This document shows positions 7,010 through 16,162 of a stretch of 64,000 bases of DNA, in pieces (the stretch's first letter is position 1; the number at the start of each line of letters is the position of its first letter). Under the pieces are notes generated by a model. The model made no database searches. It was not told where the DNA came from and was given only the letters and a program-made list of their open reading frames with translations. Source of the DNA: Leifsonia sp040686855 (GTDB lineage: Bacteria > Actinomycetota > Actinomycetes > Actinomycetales > Microbacteriaceae). A program made the position numbers and the translations under genes. The stretch is taken from the NCBI RefSeq assembly GCF_040686855.1, contig NZ_JBFBOG010000003.1:744001-808000 (forward strand), read 5' to 3'.

Positions 7010-9489
7010 GTGTCTCCTCGCTGGTCCGCGGCCAGGGCTCGTCCCGGCGCCGCCTCTCCAGGATACGGGCGACCACCGTCAGTCGCCGCCGCACCGCGTT
7101 CGCTCCAGACCCGGACGCCGGCCGGTCCCGCAGACACCAGGAGCAACCCGCGTTCGTCCGTGCGCACCGGGACGGTGCCCGCAGCGGCCAACATGCGGAG
7201 TGCCGATGCGGTCGGATGGCCGTAACCGTTCCGCGCGCCCACGGAGACGAGACCCACCCGGGCGCCGAGCGCGCGATAGAGCGCGGGACTCTGGTCGGCC
7301 GAGCCGTGGTGGGCGACTTTCACCACGTCGACCGTACGGACGCTCCGGCTGGCGAGCAGCGCATCCTGCGCCTCTTCTCCCAGGTCGCCGAGGAAGATCG
7401 ACCGGAGGCCGCCGCCCTCCGCCTCGAGGGTGATGCTGCCGGCGTTGCCGATGCCCGAATCGGCCGGTCCGGGGCTGCCTGGCGCTGGCGGCCAGATCAG
7501 CCGCCAGCTGGTCGAACCCAGCTGACCGCTCATTCCCGCGCTGCCGCGCTCGACCGGGACCCGGTGCTCGGCGAGCACGGCCAGCGTGCGGTGGTCCGCG
7601 TCCCGGGCGGGCTCCTGGCTGATCGCGCGCCGGACACGCGACGCGATGCCGGCGATCCCACCGACGTGGTCGGCGTCGAAGTGGGTCAGCACCAGCAGGT
7701 CGATGGTGCGGACTCCGAGCCGGTCGAGGCAGGCGGCTGCCGGCTCGGGATGACGGCCGACGTCGATCATCGCCACCGCGTCGCCGTCGCGCAGCAGGAC
7801 ACCGTCACCCTGGCCGACATCGCAGGCGGCGATCCGCCAGTCGCCGGGGATGGCCAGGGCGCGTCCGACGACTCCCCCAGCGAGGACGGCGACATAGACG
7901 ACTCCCCCGGCGACCAGCGCCAGCGCCGACACCAGCGCGAGCAGCCTCGGCGCGCCCCGCATCACGACCAGGACCACGGCGACGAGCACGACAGCGCACA
8001 GCACCACACCGGCGACGCCCGGAGCCCACGGCAGAGCGCCGCCCGGCAGCCCGTTCGCCAGCGTGGCGACCTGCGCGATCCAGGCGGACGGAACCCAGGC
8101 GAGTCGCACGAGCAGGTCGCCGAGCCCGGGAGCCCACGGCAGGACTGCGCAGGCGAGGCAGCCGAGCAGCGTCGCCACCGGGGCGGCCGGTTCGGCCAGG
8201 AGGTTGGCCGGGATCCCCCACAGCGGAAGCGACGGGGTCAGCAGGATCAGGACCGGCTGACACGCCAGCTGCGCGGCGGTCGGCACGGCGATCGCGATGG
8301 CGAGCGAGCGCGGCATCCATCGACGGAGGAGGACGCTGAGCGGTCCGGCGAGGACGAGCAGGCCCGCCGTGGCGAGGATCGAGAGCGCGAAGCCGTAGTC
8401 GCGCGCGAGCCACGGGTCGTGCACCAGGAGCACCACGGTGGCGAGCGACAGCGCGGGGACGCCGTCCGCCGGGCGGCCGCGAGCGAGCGCCAGCAGCAGG
8501 ACGCCCGCCATGGCCGCCGCCCGGATGACGCTCGGTCCCGGACCGACGAGACCCACGAAGGCCAGGAGCGCGGCGGCGGCGAGACCGACCCGAAGCCGGC
8601 GTCCCGCTCCCACCGCGCGCGCCAGGAGGAAGACGAGCCCGATGACGAGCGCGCAGTTCGCGCCCGAGACGGCGGTGAGGTGGCTGAGCGAGGATGCCTT
8701 CATCGCCGCGTCCAACTCGGGCGGGAGGGAGGTCTCGTCCCCGATCGCGAGTCCGGGAAGAAGAGCGCCGCCGTCACCCGGTGTCCGGGAGGCGGAATCG
8801 GCGAACGTCGTCCGGACGGTTGCGGCCCACGCCAGCCACGGCGGCGGCTCTCGCTCGACACCGGGAGATTCCCGGGCTGCGGCACGGACGGTGTACGTGG
8901 TCGCTTCGCCTGGTTCGTTGGGGAGGACCGTGCCGCGAACACGGACCACCGCGCCGTTCGCGAGCCGACGCGCGTCGCTCATCGCGGCGTCGAACTGGAG
9001 GGTGACCGGAACCCTCGCCGAAGAGTCCACGGTGGTGCCACGTGCCGACCACCTCGGCTCTTCGCCGAAGCCGGAGGAGATGCGCTGGGGTGTCCGCTCG
9101 ACGCGGACCAGCAGCTCGACCGAGTCGCGGTCGCGCGCAGCTGCATCGAGCTCGGCGCTCGCGCGTCCCGGGCTCTCCACCGCTACGAGCGAGGATCCGA
9201 GTGCGATCGCGGCGAGGACGATGGCCCCGAAAGCAAGACGGCCGCGGCCCATTCCGGCGCGCCTCGTCGCCGACGGAACGGACCCGCTCCGAGACGCGAC
9301 GCCTGCGAGTCCCCCGGCACGCGTGGGAGCACGCCCGCGCCGAGGTGCGGCTGCCGCGAACACAAGACACACGAGCGCTCCCATCCCGGCTGCCCAGGCA
9401 GTCCACCCGGCCGCGGACGGCGCCCCGGTCAGCACGGCGCAGGCGATCCACAGCGCGATCGCGGGCAGCGCGAGGCGCAGGTCCGGCAT
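6670..9489 (-). CDS. comEC: ComEC/Rec2 DNA-uptake channel protein, with unusual 3' extension
   Basis: An inner-membrane channel for single-stranded DNA in natural transformation. Seen: several hydrophobic helices at the N-terminus, the Competence domain (LSHLTAVSGANCALVIG), a multi-helix region, and a C-terminal metallo-beta-lactamase domain with CDVGQGDGVLLRDGD, LVLTHFDADHVGG and VKVAHHGSADQS. The start ATG overlaps the comEA stop (TGATG). The frame contains no stop until 6670, giving 939 residues, of which the last ~113 lie inside holA in another frame and look like R/S-rich shadow sequence. A TGA one frame away at 7079-7081 would give a normal ~803-residue ComEC, so a lost stop, a sequencing indel or a true long overlap are all possible. 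Confidence 0.88.
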   Translation of the reverse strand: MPDLRLALPAIALWIACAVLTGAPSAAGWTAWAAGMGALVCLVFAAAAPRRGRAPTRAGGLAGVASRSGSVPSATRRAGMGRGRLAFGAIVLAAIALGSSLVAVESPGRASAELDAAARDRDSVELLVRVERTPQRISSGFGEEPRWSARGTTVDSSARVPVTLQFDAAMSDARRLANGAVVRVRGTVLPNEPGEATTYTVRAAARESPGVEREPPPWLAWAATVRTTFADSASRTPGDGGALLPGLAIGDETSLPPELDAAMKASSLSHLTAVSGANCALVIGLVFLLARAVGAGRRLRVGLAAAALLAFVGLVGPGPSVIRAAAMAGVLLLALARGRPADGVPALSLATVVLLVHDPWLARDYGFALSILATAGLLVLAGPLSVLLRRWMPRSLAIAIAVPTAAQLACQPVLILLTPSLPLWGIPANLLAEPAAPVATLLGCLACAVLPWAPGLGDLLVRLAWVPSAWIAQVATLANGLPGGALPWAPGVAGVVLCAVVLVAVVLVVMRGAPRLLALVSALALVAGGVVYVAVLAGGVVGRALAIPGDWRIAACDVGQGDGVLLRDGDAVAMIDVGRHPEPAAACLDRLGVRTIDLLVLTHFDADHVGGIAGIASRVRRAISQEPARDADHRTLAVLAEHRVPVERGSAGMSGQLGSTSWRLIWPPAPGSPGPADSGIGNAGSITLEAEGGGLRSIFLGDLGEEAQDALLASRSVRTVDVVKVAHHGSADQSPALYRALGARVGLVSVGARNGYGHPTASALRMLAAAGTVPVRTDERGLLLVSAGPAGVRVWSERGAAATDGGRPYPGEAAPGRALAADQRGDTWRPEAAAEAERPRRAPPPARSRSSRGARCARRRSYWSRDRKGSSPTVRCARCATPSRPTTPVSRSAMFTPAITHRENSSPSRAPPCSANRGSSASRPWRSATMRSSPTCSTT

Positions 9490-10136
9490 CAGACGGCCAC
9501 CCGGTCCTTGAGCCCGTCGAACAGCTTCTGGCCGATTCCGGAGACCTTGAGGAGGTCCGTGACAGCGGCGAAGCGGCCGTTCGCCTGACGCCAGTCGAGG
9601 ATGCGCTGTGCGAGCGCCGGCCCGATGCGGGGAAGCGTCTCGAGGTCGGCCTGCGTGGCCGTGTTGAGGTTGACCGTTCCGCCGGCAGCGACCGTGCCGC
9701 CGGGGGCAGCGGCGGGGGCGGGCGCCTCTCCCACCCGCAGGACCACCAGCTGCTCGCCGTCCACGAGAGGGCGCGCGAGGTTGACGGCAGCGGGATCGGC
9801 ATCCTCGGTCAGTCCGCCGGCCGCCGCGACCGCGTCGAGCACGCGCGAACCGGCAGGAAGCGAAGCGATACCCGGCTTCCGCACCGCTCCCGTGACGTGC
9901 ACGAGCAGCGTCGCACCGCCCGCCGATTCCGTCGAAGCGGGCAGGGACGACGCCAGCTCGCTCGGCCGCGCCTCCACGGGGACCTCGCTCCCGCCCTGCG
10001 CCGCAGCCGACACGAGCACCCCGACGACCGCCACCAGGATGACCAGCACCACGGCGGCGCCCACACCGACCCGGACGCTCGCCGAACGCCGCTCCGGCGC
10101 GTCTGCGTCGGTTACGGATTCGGCTCGGTGTCGCAT
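9489..10136 (-). CDS. comEA: ComEA DNA-binding competence protein
   Basis: A 215-residue membrane-anchored receptor that hands double-stranded DNA to ComEC. Seen: one N-terminal transmembrane helix (VGAAVVLVILVAVVGVLVSA, residues ~25-44), an SLBB domain (LVHVTGAVRKPGIASL), a low-complexity linker rich in A, P and G, and a C-terminal helix-hairpin-helix pair (VNLNTATQADLETLPRIGPA and LLKVSGIGQKLFDGL). The start follows TAGCGT (10143-10148) by 6 nt, and the gap itself reads GGAGGG, so the site could serve leaderless or short-leader translation. It is translationally coupled to comEC. Confidence 0.93.
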   Translation of the reverse strand: MRHRAESVTDADAPERRSASVRVGVGAAVVLVILVAVVGVLVSAAAQGGSEVPVEARPSELASSLPASTESAGGATLLVHVTGAVRKPGIASLPAGSRVLDAVAAAGGLTEDADPAAVNLARPLVDGEQLVVLRVGEAPAPAAAPGGTVAAGGTVNLNTATQADLETLPRIGPALAQRILDWRQANGRFAAVTDLLKVSGIGQKLFDGLKDRVAV

Positions 10137-10241
10137 CCCTCCACGCTAGGAACGCCACCCCGTCGCCGGGTCACGGCGCCGAAATCTGTGGATAGGCGAC
10201 CACGGCGCCCGCTTGTGCACAGGTGGCGGCACGCAGCTCCG

Positions 10242-11099
10242 TCAGGCTCTCCGCGACCACAGATCCGCCGGAGTCCGACCCGGACGGAACCCGAAGCACT
10301 CCGCCAGGATGACCGCTTCCGGGAAGTTGCTCGCGAGCGCGTCGGGGGTGTGCGCATCGCTCGCGAAGCTGATCGTGCGTCCCCCTTCCTCCGCCCACCA
10401 CTGCACCACCCACGACCACAGCCGCCGGGTGTTCACCTCGAGCGCCCGCCCGCTCTGCGCGATGGCACGCATCGCACCCCGGATGCCCTCTTCGAACTCC
10501 CGCGGATCGAAGGGACCGACCTCGGCGGCAGGCCAGTGACGGAGCGCATAGTCGATATGCGTGAAGACGTCGAACGCATCCGACCCGGCCACCATGACCG
10601 GGATCTCCGCCAGGTACGCAGTCATCACGTCCGCCGCCGGGTGCTCCTGCAAGAGCCGGCTGGGTTCGGCGCGCCCGCCTCCCATGTCGAGCGTGTGCAG
10701 CGACCCGTTCACCCGGTCGAAGCGGCCGAGGTCGACGAGCGCGCGGGCCTCGGCCTCGAACAGGTGCGGCTGACCGAACTCCACGCCGATGAAGACACCC
10801 AGCTCCGGGAACTCGTGCCGCATCCGGTCGATCGCGTCGAAGTAGCCGTCGACGTCCAGGATGTCGAAGACCATGGAGCCGTCGGGTTGCACGTAATGAC
10901 GCTGGTGCGGCATCAGGTCACCCGGCTCGGCGCGCCACGTGCCCGGGATGTCCAGGTGCTCGGTGAAGAACAGCGCGGGCAGGCCGATGCGCACGGCCTG
11001 CTCGCACGTCGCCCGCATCCGGCCGACGGCGCCGGAGTGCGGGCCGCCCGTGTCCCACGACCACTCGCTGTGGACGTGACTGTCGGCGGGCAGCGTCAT
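10242..11099 (-). CDS. PHP-domain phosphoesterase (histidinol-phosphatase-like)
   Basis: A 285-residue protein of the PHP superfamily, which uses a metal cluster for phosphate ester hydrolysis. Seen metal ligands: DSHVHSEWSWD (residues ~6-16), FFTEHLD, GVEFG, NGSLHTLD, FTHIDY and ASDAHTP, the complete HisJ-type series. It could be HisK/HisJ-type histidinol phosphatase, but no other his gene is nearby, so the substrate is open. The frame runs upstream into leuS; ATG 11099 is chosen because the first metal motif follows at once. It lies 14 bp downstream of leuS and is probably co-transcribed with it. Confidence 0.85.
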   Translation of the reverse strand: MTLPADSHVHSEWSWDTGGPHSGAVGRMRATCEQAVRIGLPALFFTEHLDIPGTWRAEPGDLMPHQRHYVQPDGSMVFDILDVDGYFDAIDRMRHEFPELGVFIGVEFGQPHLFEAEARALVDLGRFDRVNGSLHTLDMGGGRAEPSRLLQEHPAADVMTAYLAEIPVMVAGSDAFDVFTHIDYALRHWPAAEVGPFDPREFEEGIRGAMRAIAQSGRALEVNTRRLWSWVVQWWAEEGGRTISFASDAHTPDALASNFPEAVILAECFGFRPGRTPADLWSRRA

Positions 11100-11113
11100 C
11101 GACGTGCTCGAAC

Positions 11114-13699
11114 TCAGCCCCGCGGCTTCGTCGCGATGTTCACCAGCCGGGGCGCGCGAACGATCACGTTCACGACCTCGCGGTCGCCCACCGACCGGAT
11201 GACGACCTCCGACTGCCGGGCCAGCGACTCCAGGTCGTCCGGCGCGATCTTCGGCGAGACCTTCAGGCGGTCGCGCACCTTGCCGTCGACCTGGACGATC
11301 GCGGTCACCGACTCCTCGATCAGCAGGGTCGGGTCGGGCTTGCGCCACTGCGCCAGCGCCACCGACGGCTCGTAGCCCAGCTTCGCCCACATGTCCTCGG
11401 CGGTGTACGGCGAGAACAGGTTCAGCGCCATGGCGACCACCTCGGCGGCCTCGCGCACGGCGGCGTCGGCGGGGCCGGCTCCCGAGTCGATGGTCTTGCG
11501 GGTCGCGTTGACCAGCTCCATCAGCCGGGCGACGACCACGTTGAACTTGAACGACTCCACCAGGCCCGGCGCGTCGGCCAGGAAGCGGTGCGTGACACGG
11601 CGCAGGGCCGCATCCCCCGTCTTCCAGACCACATCCGGGGCGCTCGTCACGTCATCCGCGATGCGCCAGGCGCGCGCCAGGAACTTCGCCGAGCCGGACG
11701 GCGACACGTCCGCCCAGTCGATGTCGTCCTCCGGAGGTCCGGCGAACGCCATCGTCAGGCGCACGGCGTCCACGCCGTGCTCGTCCAGCTGCTCGGACAG
11801 CTTCACCAGGTTGCCGCGCGACTTCGACATCGCGGAGCCGTCCATCAGCACCAGGCCCTGGTTCAGCAGCGCCGTGAACGGCTCCGTGAACGAGATGTAG
11901 CCCAGGTCGAACAGCACCTTCGTGATGAAGCGCGCGTACAGCAGGTGCAGGATGGCGTGCGTCACGCCGCCGACGTACTGGTCGACCGGCGCCCACTTCT
12001 CCGCCTCGCGCGGGTCGAACGCCTGGGTGTCGTCGTTCGGGTTCAGGAAGCGCAGGAAGTACCACGAGCTGTCGACGAACGTGTCCATCGTGTCCGTGTC
12101 GCGCTTCGCCGGCCCGCCGCAGTTCGGGCAGGAGACGTTGACCCAGTCGGTTGCCGCGCCCAGCGGGCTGGTGCCCTTCGGTTGCAGGTCCAGGCCCTCG
12201 GCCGGCGGCAGCAGCACGGGCAGGTCGGCCTCGGGGACCGGCACCTCGCCGCACTCCTCGCAGTGGATGATCGGGATGGGCGTGCCCCAGTACCGCTGGC
12301 GCGAGATCAGCCAGTCGCGCAGGCGGAAGTTCTTCGCCGGCGCACCCAGGTGCGACGCCTGCAGCGCCTCGGTGACGCGACGGATCGCGTTCGACTTGCT
12401 CAGACCGTCGAACGGCCCGGAGTTGATCAGCCGGCCCTCGCCGGTCAGCGCGACGCCCGTCTCGGACGGGTTGGACAGCTCCACATCGTCCGGCAGGATC
12501 GGCTCGCCGGTCTCGGGGTCTGTGTGGATCACCGGGATGGCGCCGGTCACCGGCTGCGTGGTGTCGACCACGACGCGCACCGGCAGGTCGAACGCACGGG
12601 CGAAGTCGAGGTCGCGCTGGTCGTGCGCGGGCACGGCCATGATCGCGCCGTGACCGTAGTCGCTCAGCACGTAGTCGGCGGCCCAGATCGGCAGCTTCTC
12701 GCCGGTCAGCGGGTTGATCGCGTGCCGCTCCAGGAAGACGCCGGTCTTCTCGCGCTCGGTGCTCAGGCGGTCCATCTCGGTGGTGCCGCGGACGACGTCC
12801 AGGTAGTCGTCGAACCGCTTCTTGACCTCGGGACGCGCGTCCTTCACCAGCTCGGCGGCCAGATCGGAATCGGGGGCGACCACCATGAAGGTGACGCCGT
12901 ACAGCGTGTCGGGACGGGTGGTGTAGACCGTCACCGGCTCGTCGCGGCCCTCGATCTGGAACGTCACGTCGGCACCGGTCGAGCGCCCGATCCAGTTGCG
13001 CTGCATCGAGATGACCTTGGACGGCCAGGCGCCCTCCAGCTGGTTCAGGTCGTCCAGCAGGCGGTCCGCGTAATCGGTGATGCGGAAGTACCACTGGGTC
13101 AGCTTCTTCTTGGTGACCAGGTTGTCGCACCGCTCACAGCGGCCGTTGACGACCTGCTCGTTCGCCAGCACCGTCTGGTCGAAGGGACACCAGTTGACCT
13201 GGCTCGCCTTGCGGTACGCCAGTCCCTTCTCGTACAGCTTCAGGAACAGCCACTGGTTCCAGCGGTAGTAGCCCGGGTCGCTCGTCTGCAGCACGCGGTC
13301 CCAGTCGAAGCTGGGCGCGTAGCGGCGCATCGACGCCTTCTGCTGCGCGATGTTGTCGTTGGTCCAGCCGGCCGGGTCCAGGCCGCGCTTGATCGCCGCG
13401 TTCTCCGCGGGCAGGCCGAAGGAGTCCCAGCCGATCGGGTGCAGCACGTTGAAGCCCTGCTGACGCCAGTAGCGCGCGATGACGTCGCCCAGCGCGTATG
13501 CCTCGGCGTGACCCATGTGCAGGTCGCCGGAGGGGTACGGGAACATGTCGAGGATGTACTTCCGCGGCCGCTTGTCGGCGGGGTCGTCGGTCGCGAACGG
13601 GCGCAGCTCCTCCCACACCGGGAGCCACTTCTCCTGGATGGTCGCGAAGTCGTACTGCCCGCGCTCGGGCTGCGTCTGCTCGTCGTGCTGGTCTGCCAC
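11114..13699 (-). CDS. leuS: Leucine-tRNA ligase
   Basis: An 861-residue class I aminoacyl-tRNA synthetase charging tRNA-Leu. Seen: the HIGH motif in FPYPSGDLHMGHAEA (residues ~51-65), an editing domain (VYTTRPDTLYGVTFMVVAPD), Cys pairs in the zinc inserts (GRCERC, CEECGE, CPNCGG) and KMSKS as AMSKSRGN. The start is GTG 13699. The frame continues 17 codons to another GTG, but that part (MPSRSRRRHDG) is not conserved, and GTGGCAGACCAG begins the usual hydrophilic N-terminus. The gap 13700-13837 holds its promoter area (TAGTACTCT near 13785) and no obvious T-box. Confidence 0.97.
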   Translation of the reverse strand: MADQHDEQTQPERGQYDFATIQEKWLPVWEELRPFATDDPADKRPRKYILDMFPYPSGDLHMGHAEAYALGDVIARYWRQQGFNVLHPIGWDSFGLPAENAAIKRGLDPAGWTNDNIAQQKASMRRYAPSFDWDRVLQTSDPGYYRWNQWLFLKLYEKGLAYRKASQVNWCPFDQTVLANEQVVNGRCERCDNLVTKKKLTQWYFRITDYADRLLDDLNQLEGAWPSKVISMQRNWIGRSTGADVTFQIEGRDEPVTVYTTRPDTLYGVTFMVVAPDSDLAAELVKDARPEVKKRFDDYLDVVRGTTEMDRLSTEREKTGVFLERHAINPLTGEKLPIWAADYVLSDYGHGAIMAVPAHDQRDLDFARAFDLPVRVVVDTTQPVTGAIPVIHTDPETGEPILPDDVELSNPSETGVALTGEGRLINSGPFDGLSKSNAIRRVTEALQASHLGAPAKNFRLRDWLISRQRYWGTPIPIIHCEECGEVPVPEADLPVLLPPAEGLDLQPKGTSPLGAATDWVNVSCPNCGGPAKRDTDTMDTFVDSSWYFLRFLNPNDDTQAFDPREAEKWAPVDQYVGGVTHAILHLLYARFITKVLFDLGYISFTEPFTALLNQGLVLMDGSAMSKSRGNLVKLSEQLDEHGVDAVRLTMAFAGPPEDDIDWADVSPSGSAKFLARAWRIADDVTSAPDVVWKTGDAALRRVTHRFLADAPGLVESFKFNVVVARLMELVNATRKTIDSGAGPADAAVREAAEVVAMALNLFSPYTAEDMWAKLGYEPSVALAQWRKPDPTLLIEESVTAIVQVDGKVRDRLKVSPKIAPDDLESLARQSEVVIRSVGDREVVNVIVRAPRLVNIATKPRG

Positions 13700-13837
13700 G
13701 TGACTCTCAATCTCGGTTCCGTCGTGCCTGCGCCTGCTGCGGGAGGGCACGGAAGAGGTCCGGGCGACAGGGCCCGGGTCTCCAGAGTACTAAACGTCGG
13801 ACGCGTCCAGACCGTTCCCAGCGCGCTCCCGGTTCGC

Positions 13838-15211
13838 CTACGGCGTGATTCCGGCGGCCGCGAGCACCGCTGCGGCCTTCACGCGGACCTCCTCCAGCTC
13901 CTCCTCCGGCACCGAGAGCGCGGTGATGCCGCCGCCCGCGCCGATGGCGGCGACGCCGTCCGAGAAGTGGATGCTGCGGATCACCATGGCCAGGTCGGCG
14001 CTGCCGTCGACGCCGAGATACCCGAAGCATCCGGCGAACGCGCCGCGCGGACCGCCCTCCAGCCGGTTCAGGATGCGCATCGCGCTGAGCTTCGGCGCGC
14101 CAGTCATGGACCCCGCCGGGAAGCACGCGGCCAGCGCGTCCACCGCGCCGAGGCCCGGGCGCAGCGTCCCCTCGACCGTGGAGACGAGCTGGTGCACCTG
14201 CGCGTAGCTCTCGACGGCGAGCAGGTGGCTGACCTCGACGGACCCGGTCACGCACACGCGGCCGAGGTCGTTGCGCATGAGGTCGACGATCATGACGTTC
14301 TCGGCGCGCTCCTTCTCGCTGGCCTCCAGCTCGGCGCGCAACTCGACGTCGGCGGCGATGGTCGCGCCGCGCGGGCGCGTGCCCTTGATGGGCCGGGTGC
14401 GGACGCGGCGGCCGTCGATGCGCAGGAATTCCTCCGGCGAGGAGCTGACGAGGACGTCGCCGCCGATCCGCAGGAAGCCGGCATAGGGCGCGGGGCTGGC
14501 TCGGCGCAGGCGGAGGTGGACCGCGAGCGGGTCGGCGGCGGTGCGGCCGCGCACGCGGTTGGTGAGGCAGAGCTGGTAGGCGTCTCCCGCGCGGATGGCG
14601 TCCTGGCAGGCCGCGATGAGGGCGAGGTAGGCGGGGGCGTCGTGGCGCCAGGTCGCCGCGGCGGCGGGGACAGGGTGATCGACCTCGTGGGCACGGGCGG
14701 CGCCGGCGGCGGTGCGGAGGCGGGAGGTGGTGGTGCGGACCCAGGCACGGGAGTCCGGGGCGTCGACCGCGACCAGGTCGACCGTCCGGGTGGCGTGGTC
14801 GAAGGCGATCAGGCGGTCGACGAAGAGGAGGGCTGCGTCCGGTGCCGCATCGGGGGCGTCGGGGGTGGCGACCGGTGCGCCCGCAGCGGTGGCCCCGGCC
14901 TCGTACCCGAGTCGTCCCCACCAGCCGAGCGGGTGGGCGGCAGTCTCGGGATGCGGGCGCTTCCCGAGGTCGTCCCGCAGCGCGTCCAGGATGCCGCCCG
15001 ACCGGGTCTCGCCGGCGAGCGTGACCGTCCCTCCTGCGACGTCGGCCGTCGCCGTGAGCGTGCCGGTGCCGATGAAGGAGCGCCCGGCCACCGCATCCGG
15101 ACCGCTGTCGAGCCAGACCGCGTCCGCGTCGTCGCGGCCGAACAGGGTCGCGAAGGCGTCCGCCGGATCGACCCAGGCGTCGAGCCGGTGAACACGGAGC
15201 GGGTGGGCCAC
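13838..15211 (-). CDS. pabB: Aminodeoxychorismate synthase component I
   Basis: A 457-residue chorismate-binding enzyme that, with the glutaminase PabA (not in the window), makes 4-amino-4-deoxychorismate for folate. Seen: DAYQLCLTNRVRGR, SSSPEEFLRIDGR, the PIKGTRPRG lysine loop that separates PabB from anthranilate synthase TrpE (which has LAGT there), IVDLMRNDLGRV, GSMTGAPKLSAM and IGAGGGITALS. The start is GTG 15211, 6 nt after the minus-strand TAGGCT at 15218-15223, with no ribosome binding site, so it is probably leaderless. It is divergent from pabC, whose start codon is 18 bp away. Confidence 0.93.
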   Translation of the reverse strand: MAHPLRVHRLDAWVDPADAFATLFGRDDADAVWLDSGPDAVAGRSFIGTGTLTATADVAGGTVTLAGETRSGGILDALRDDLGKRPHPETAAHPLGWWGRLGYEAGATAAGAPVATPDAPDAAPDAALLFVDRLIAFDHATRTVDLVAVDAPDSRAWVRTTTSRLRTAAGAARAHEVDHPVPAAAATWRHDAPAYLALIAACQDAIRAGDAYQLCLTNRVRGRTAADPLAVHLRLRRASPAPYAGFLRIGGDVLVSSSPEEFLRIDGRRVRTRPIKGTRPRGATIAADVELRAELEASEKERAENVMIVDLMRNDLGRVCVTGSVEVSHLLAVESYAQVHQLVSTVEGTLRPGLGAVDALAACFPAGSMTGAPKLSAMRILNRLEGGPRGAFAGCFGYLGVDGSADLAMVIRSIHFSDGVAAIGAGGGITALSVPEEELEEVRVKAAAVLAAAGITP

Positions 15212-15216
15212 CGCAC

Positions 15217-15223
15217 TAGCCTA
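15217..15223. promoter_or_regulatory. Symmetric -10 element serving pabB and pabC in opposite directions
   Basis: The heptamer TAGCCTA reads TAGCCT on the plus strand (15217-15222) and TAGGCT on the minus strand (15218-15223). Each -10 box is 6 nt from its start codon, GTG 15229 on plus and GTG 15211 on minus. Both mRNAs would be leaderless, with start sites 18 bp apart. Any -35 contact for one gene must lie inside the coding region of the other. Confidence 0.6.
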
Positions 15224-15228
15224 GGCGA

Positions 15229-16026
15229 GTGGATGCACGCAGCGCCGGTCCCGTGAACACCCTCGCCGACTGGGCGAAGGGCGCGCTCCGCGTGCGCGAC
15301 GACTGCGAGCTGGTCGAGACCGAGCTGCTGGGAGCGGACTCGTTCCTCGTCCGGCACGGCCGGGTGCTGGCGCTCGGGCTGCATCGGGCGCGTTTCGTGG
15401 AGACGGTGCGCGAGCAGGGCTATGCGGCCGACGACCTGGAGGCCTTCTGGGACGCGGCGATCGCCTCCGTGCCCCGGGACGGTGCCTGGTTCCCGCGGTT
15501 CGAACTCGTGCGGGCGCGGGAGGCGCTGCGGCTGCGGTTCCGGCTGCGGCCGGCGCCCGCGCTGACGGAGTCGCTGGTCGTGGCGACCGCGGAAGGCGAC
15601 CCGCGTCGCGTGCCGCACCTCAAAGGTCCGGACATCGACCGGTTGAGCGCGCTGCGACAGCGGGCGCAGCGGGTCGGGGCGCAGGAGGCGGTCATCCTCG
15701 ACGGCGGACGCGTGTCCGACGGAGCGACCTCGGCCTTGCTGTGGTGGCGGAACGGGACGCTGTTCGCGCCGCCGTTCTCGCTCCCCCGGGTCGACAGCGT
15801 GGCCGCGCGGACCGTCCGCGGCATCGCGGCGGCGGTGGGCGTGCCGGTCGAGGAGGAGGCGGTGCGTCCCTCCGAGCTCGGCGGCGCCGTCGTGTGGGCG
15901 GTCAACGCGCTGCACGGGATCCGTGCGGTCACGTCGTGGGTCGACGGTCCCGCACTGGCGCCGGACCCCGCGCGCACGGACGCATGGCGCGCCCGCTTCG
16001 CGGCGCTCGCCCGCCCGCTGCCCTGA
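15229..16026 (+). CDS. pabC: Class IV aminotransferase, probable 4-amino-4-deoxychorismate lyase
   Basis: A 265-residue PLP-dependent fold-type IV enzyme, probably splitting aminodeoxychorismate into p-aminobenzoate and pyruvate. Seen: FVETVREQGY near the N-terminus, the PLP-lysine region VPHLKGPDIDRLSALR (residues ~125-140), EAVILDGGRVSDGATSALLW and SLPRVDSVAARTVRGIAAAVG. The pairing with pabB supports the role; a branched-chain or D-amino-acid aminotransferase is a less likely reading. The start is GTG 15229, 6 nt after TAGCCT, which is leaderless spacing; the following GPVNTLADWAKG is conserved-looking. Confidence 0.85.
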   Translation: MDARSAGPVNTLADWAKGALRVRDDCELVETELLGADSFLVRHGRVLALGLHRARFVETVREQGYAADDLEAFWDAAIASVPRDGAWFPRFELVRAREALRLRFRLRPAPALTESLVVATAEGDPRRVPHLKGPDIDRLSALRQRAQRVGAQEAVILDGGRVSDGATSALLWWRNGTLFAPPFSLPRVDSVAARTVRGIAAAVGVPVEEEAVRPSELGGAVVWAVNALHGIRAVTSWVDGPALAPDPARTDAWRARFAALARPLP

Positions 16027-16062
16027 CGGCTCCCGTTCCAAGGGCCGACGGTCCGGCAGCGG

Positions 16063-16124
16063 ATCTAGTCGTCCCAACACGCCGTTATGGGCCGGTGCTT
16101 AACGGCGTGTTGGGACCACTAGAT
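16063..16124. terminator. Long intergenic hairpin between convergent pabC and cydC
   Basis: Arms of 25 nt (16063-16087 and 16100-16124) pair at 24 of 25 positions around a 12-nt loop. There is no U-tract. Its position between two convergent gene ends suggests a bidirectional terminator or RNA-stabilising hairpin. The arms are not related in sequence to the other long hairpins in the window. Confidence 0.65.
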
Positions 16125-16162
16125 GGCGGATGAGCGAGCCGAAGGGCGGCACGGCGGGCGCG

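Noticed and set aside
13700..13837. T-box riboswitch before leuS
   Set aside because: The ~85-nt leader shows neither the conserved T-box core nor a specifier loop that I can recognise.
11588..15256. Plus-strand open frame of 1222 codons across leuS and pabB
   Set aside because: It spans two well-supported genes and their gap, with shadow composition and no recognisable domain. Long open antisense frames are expected at this GC content.
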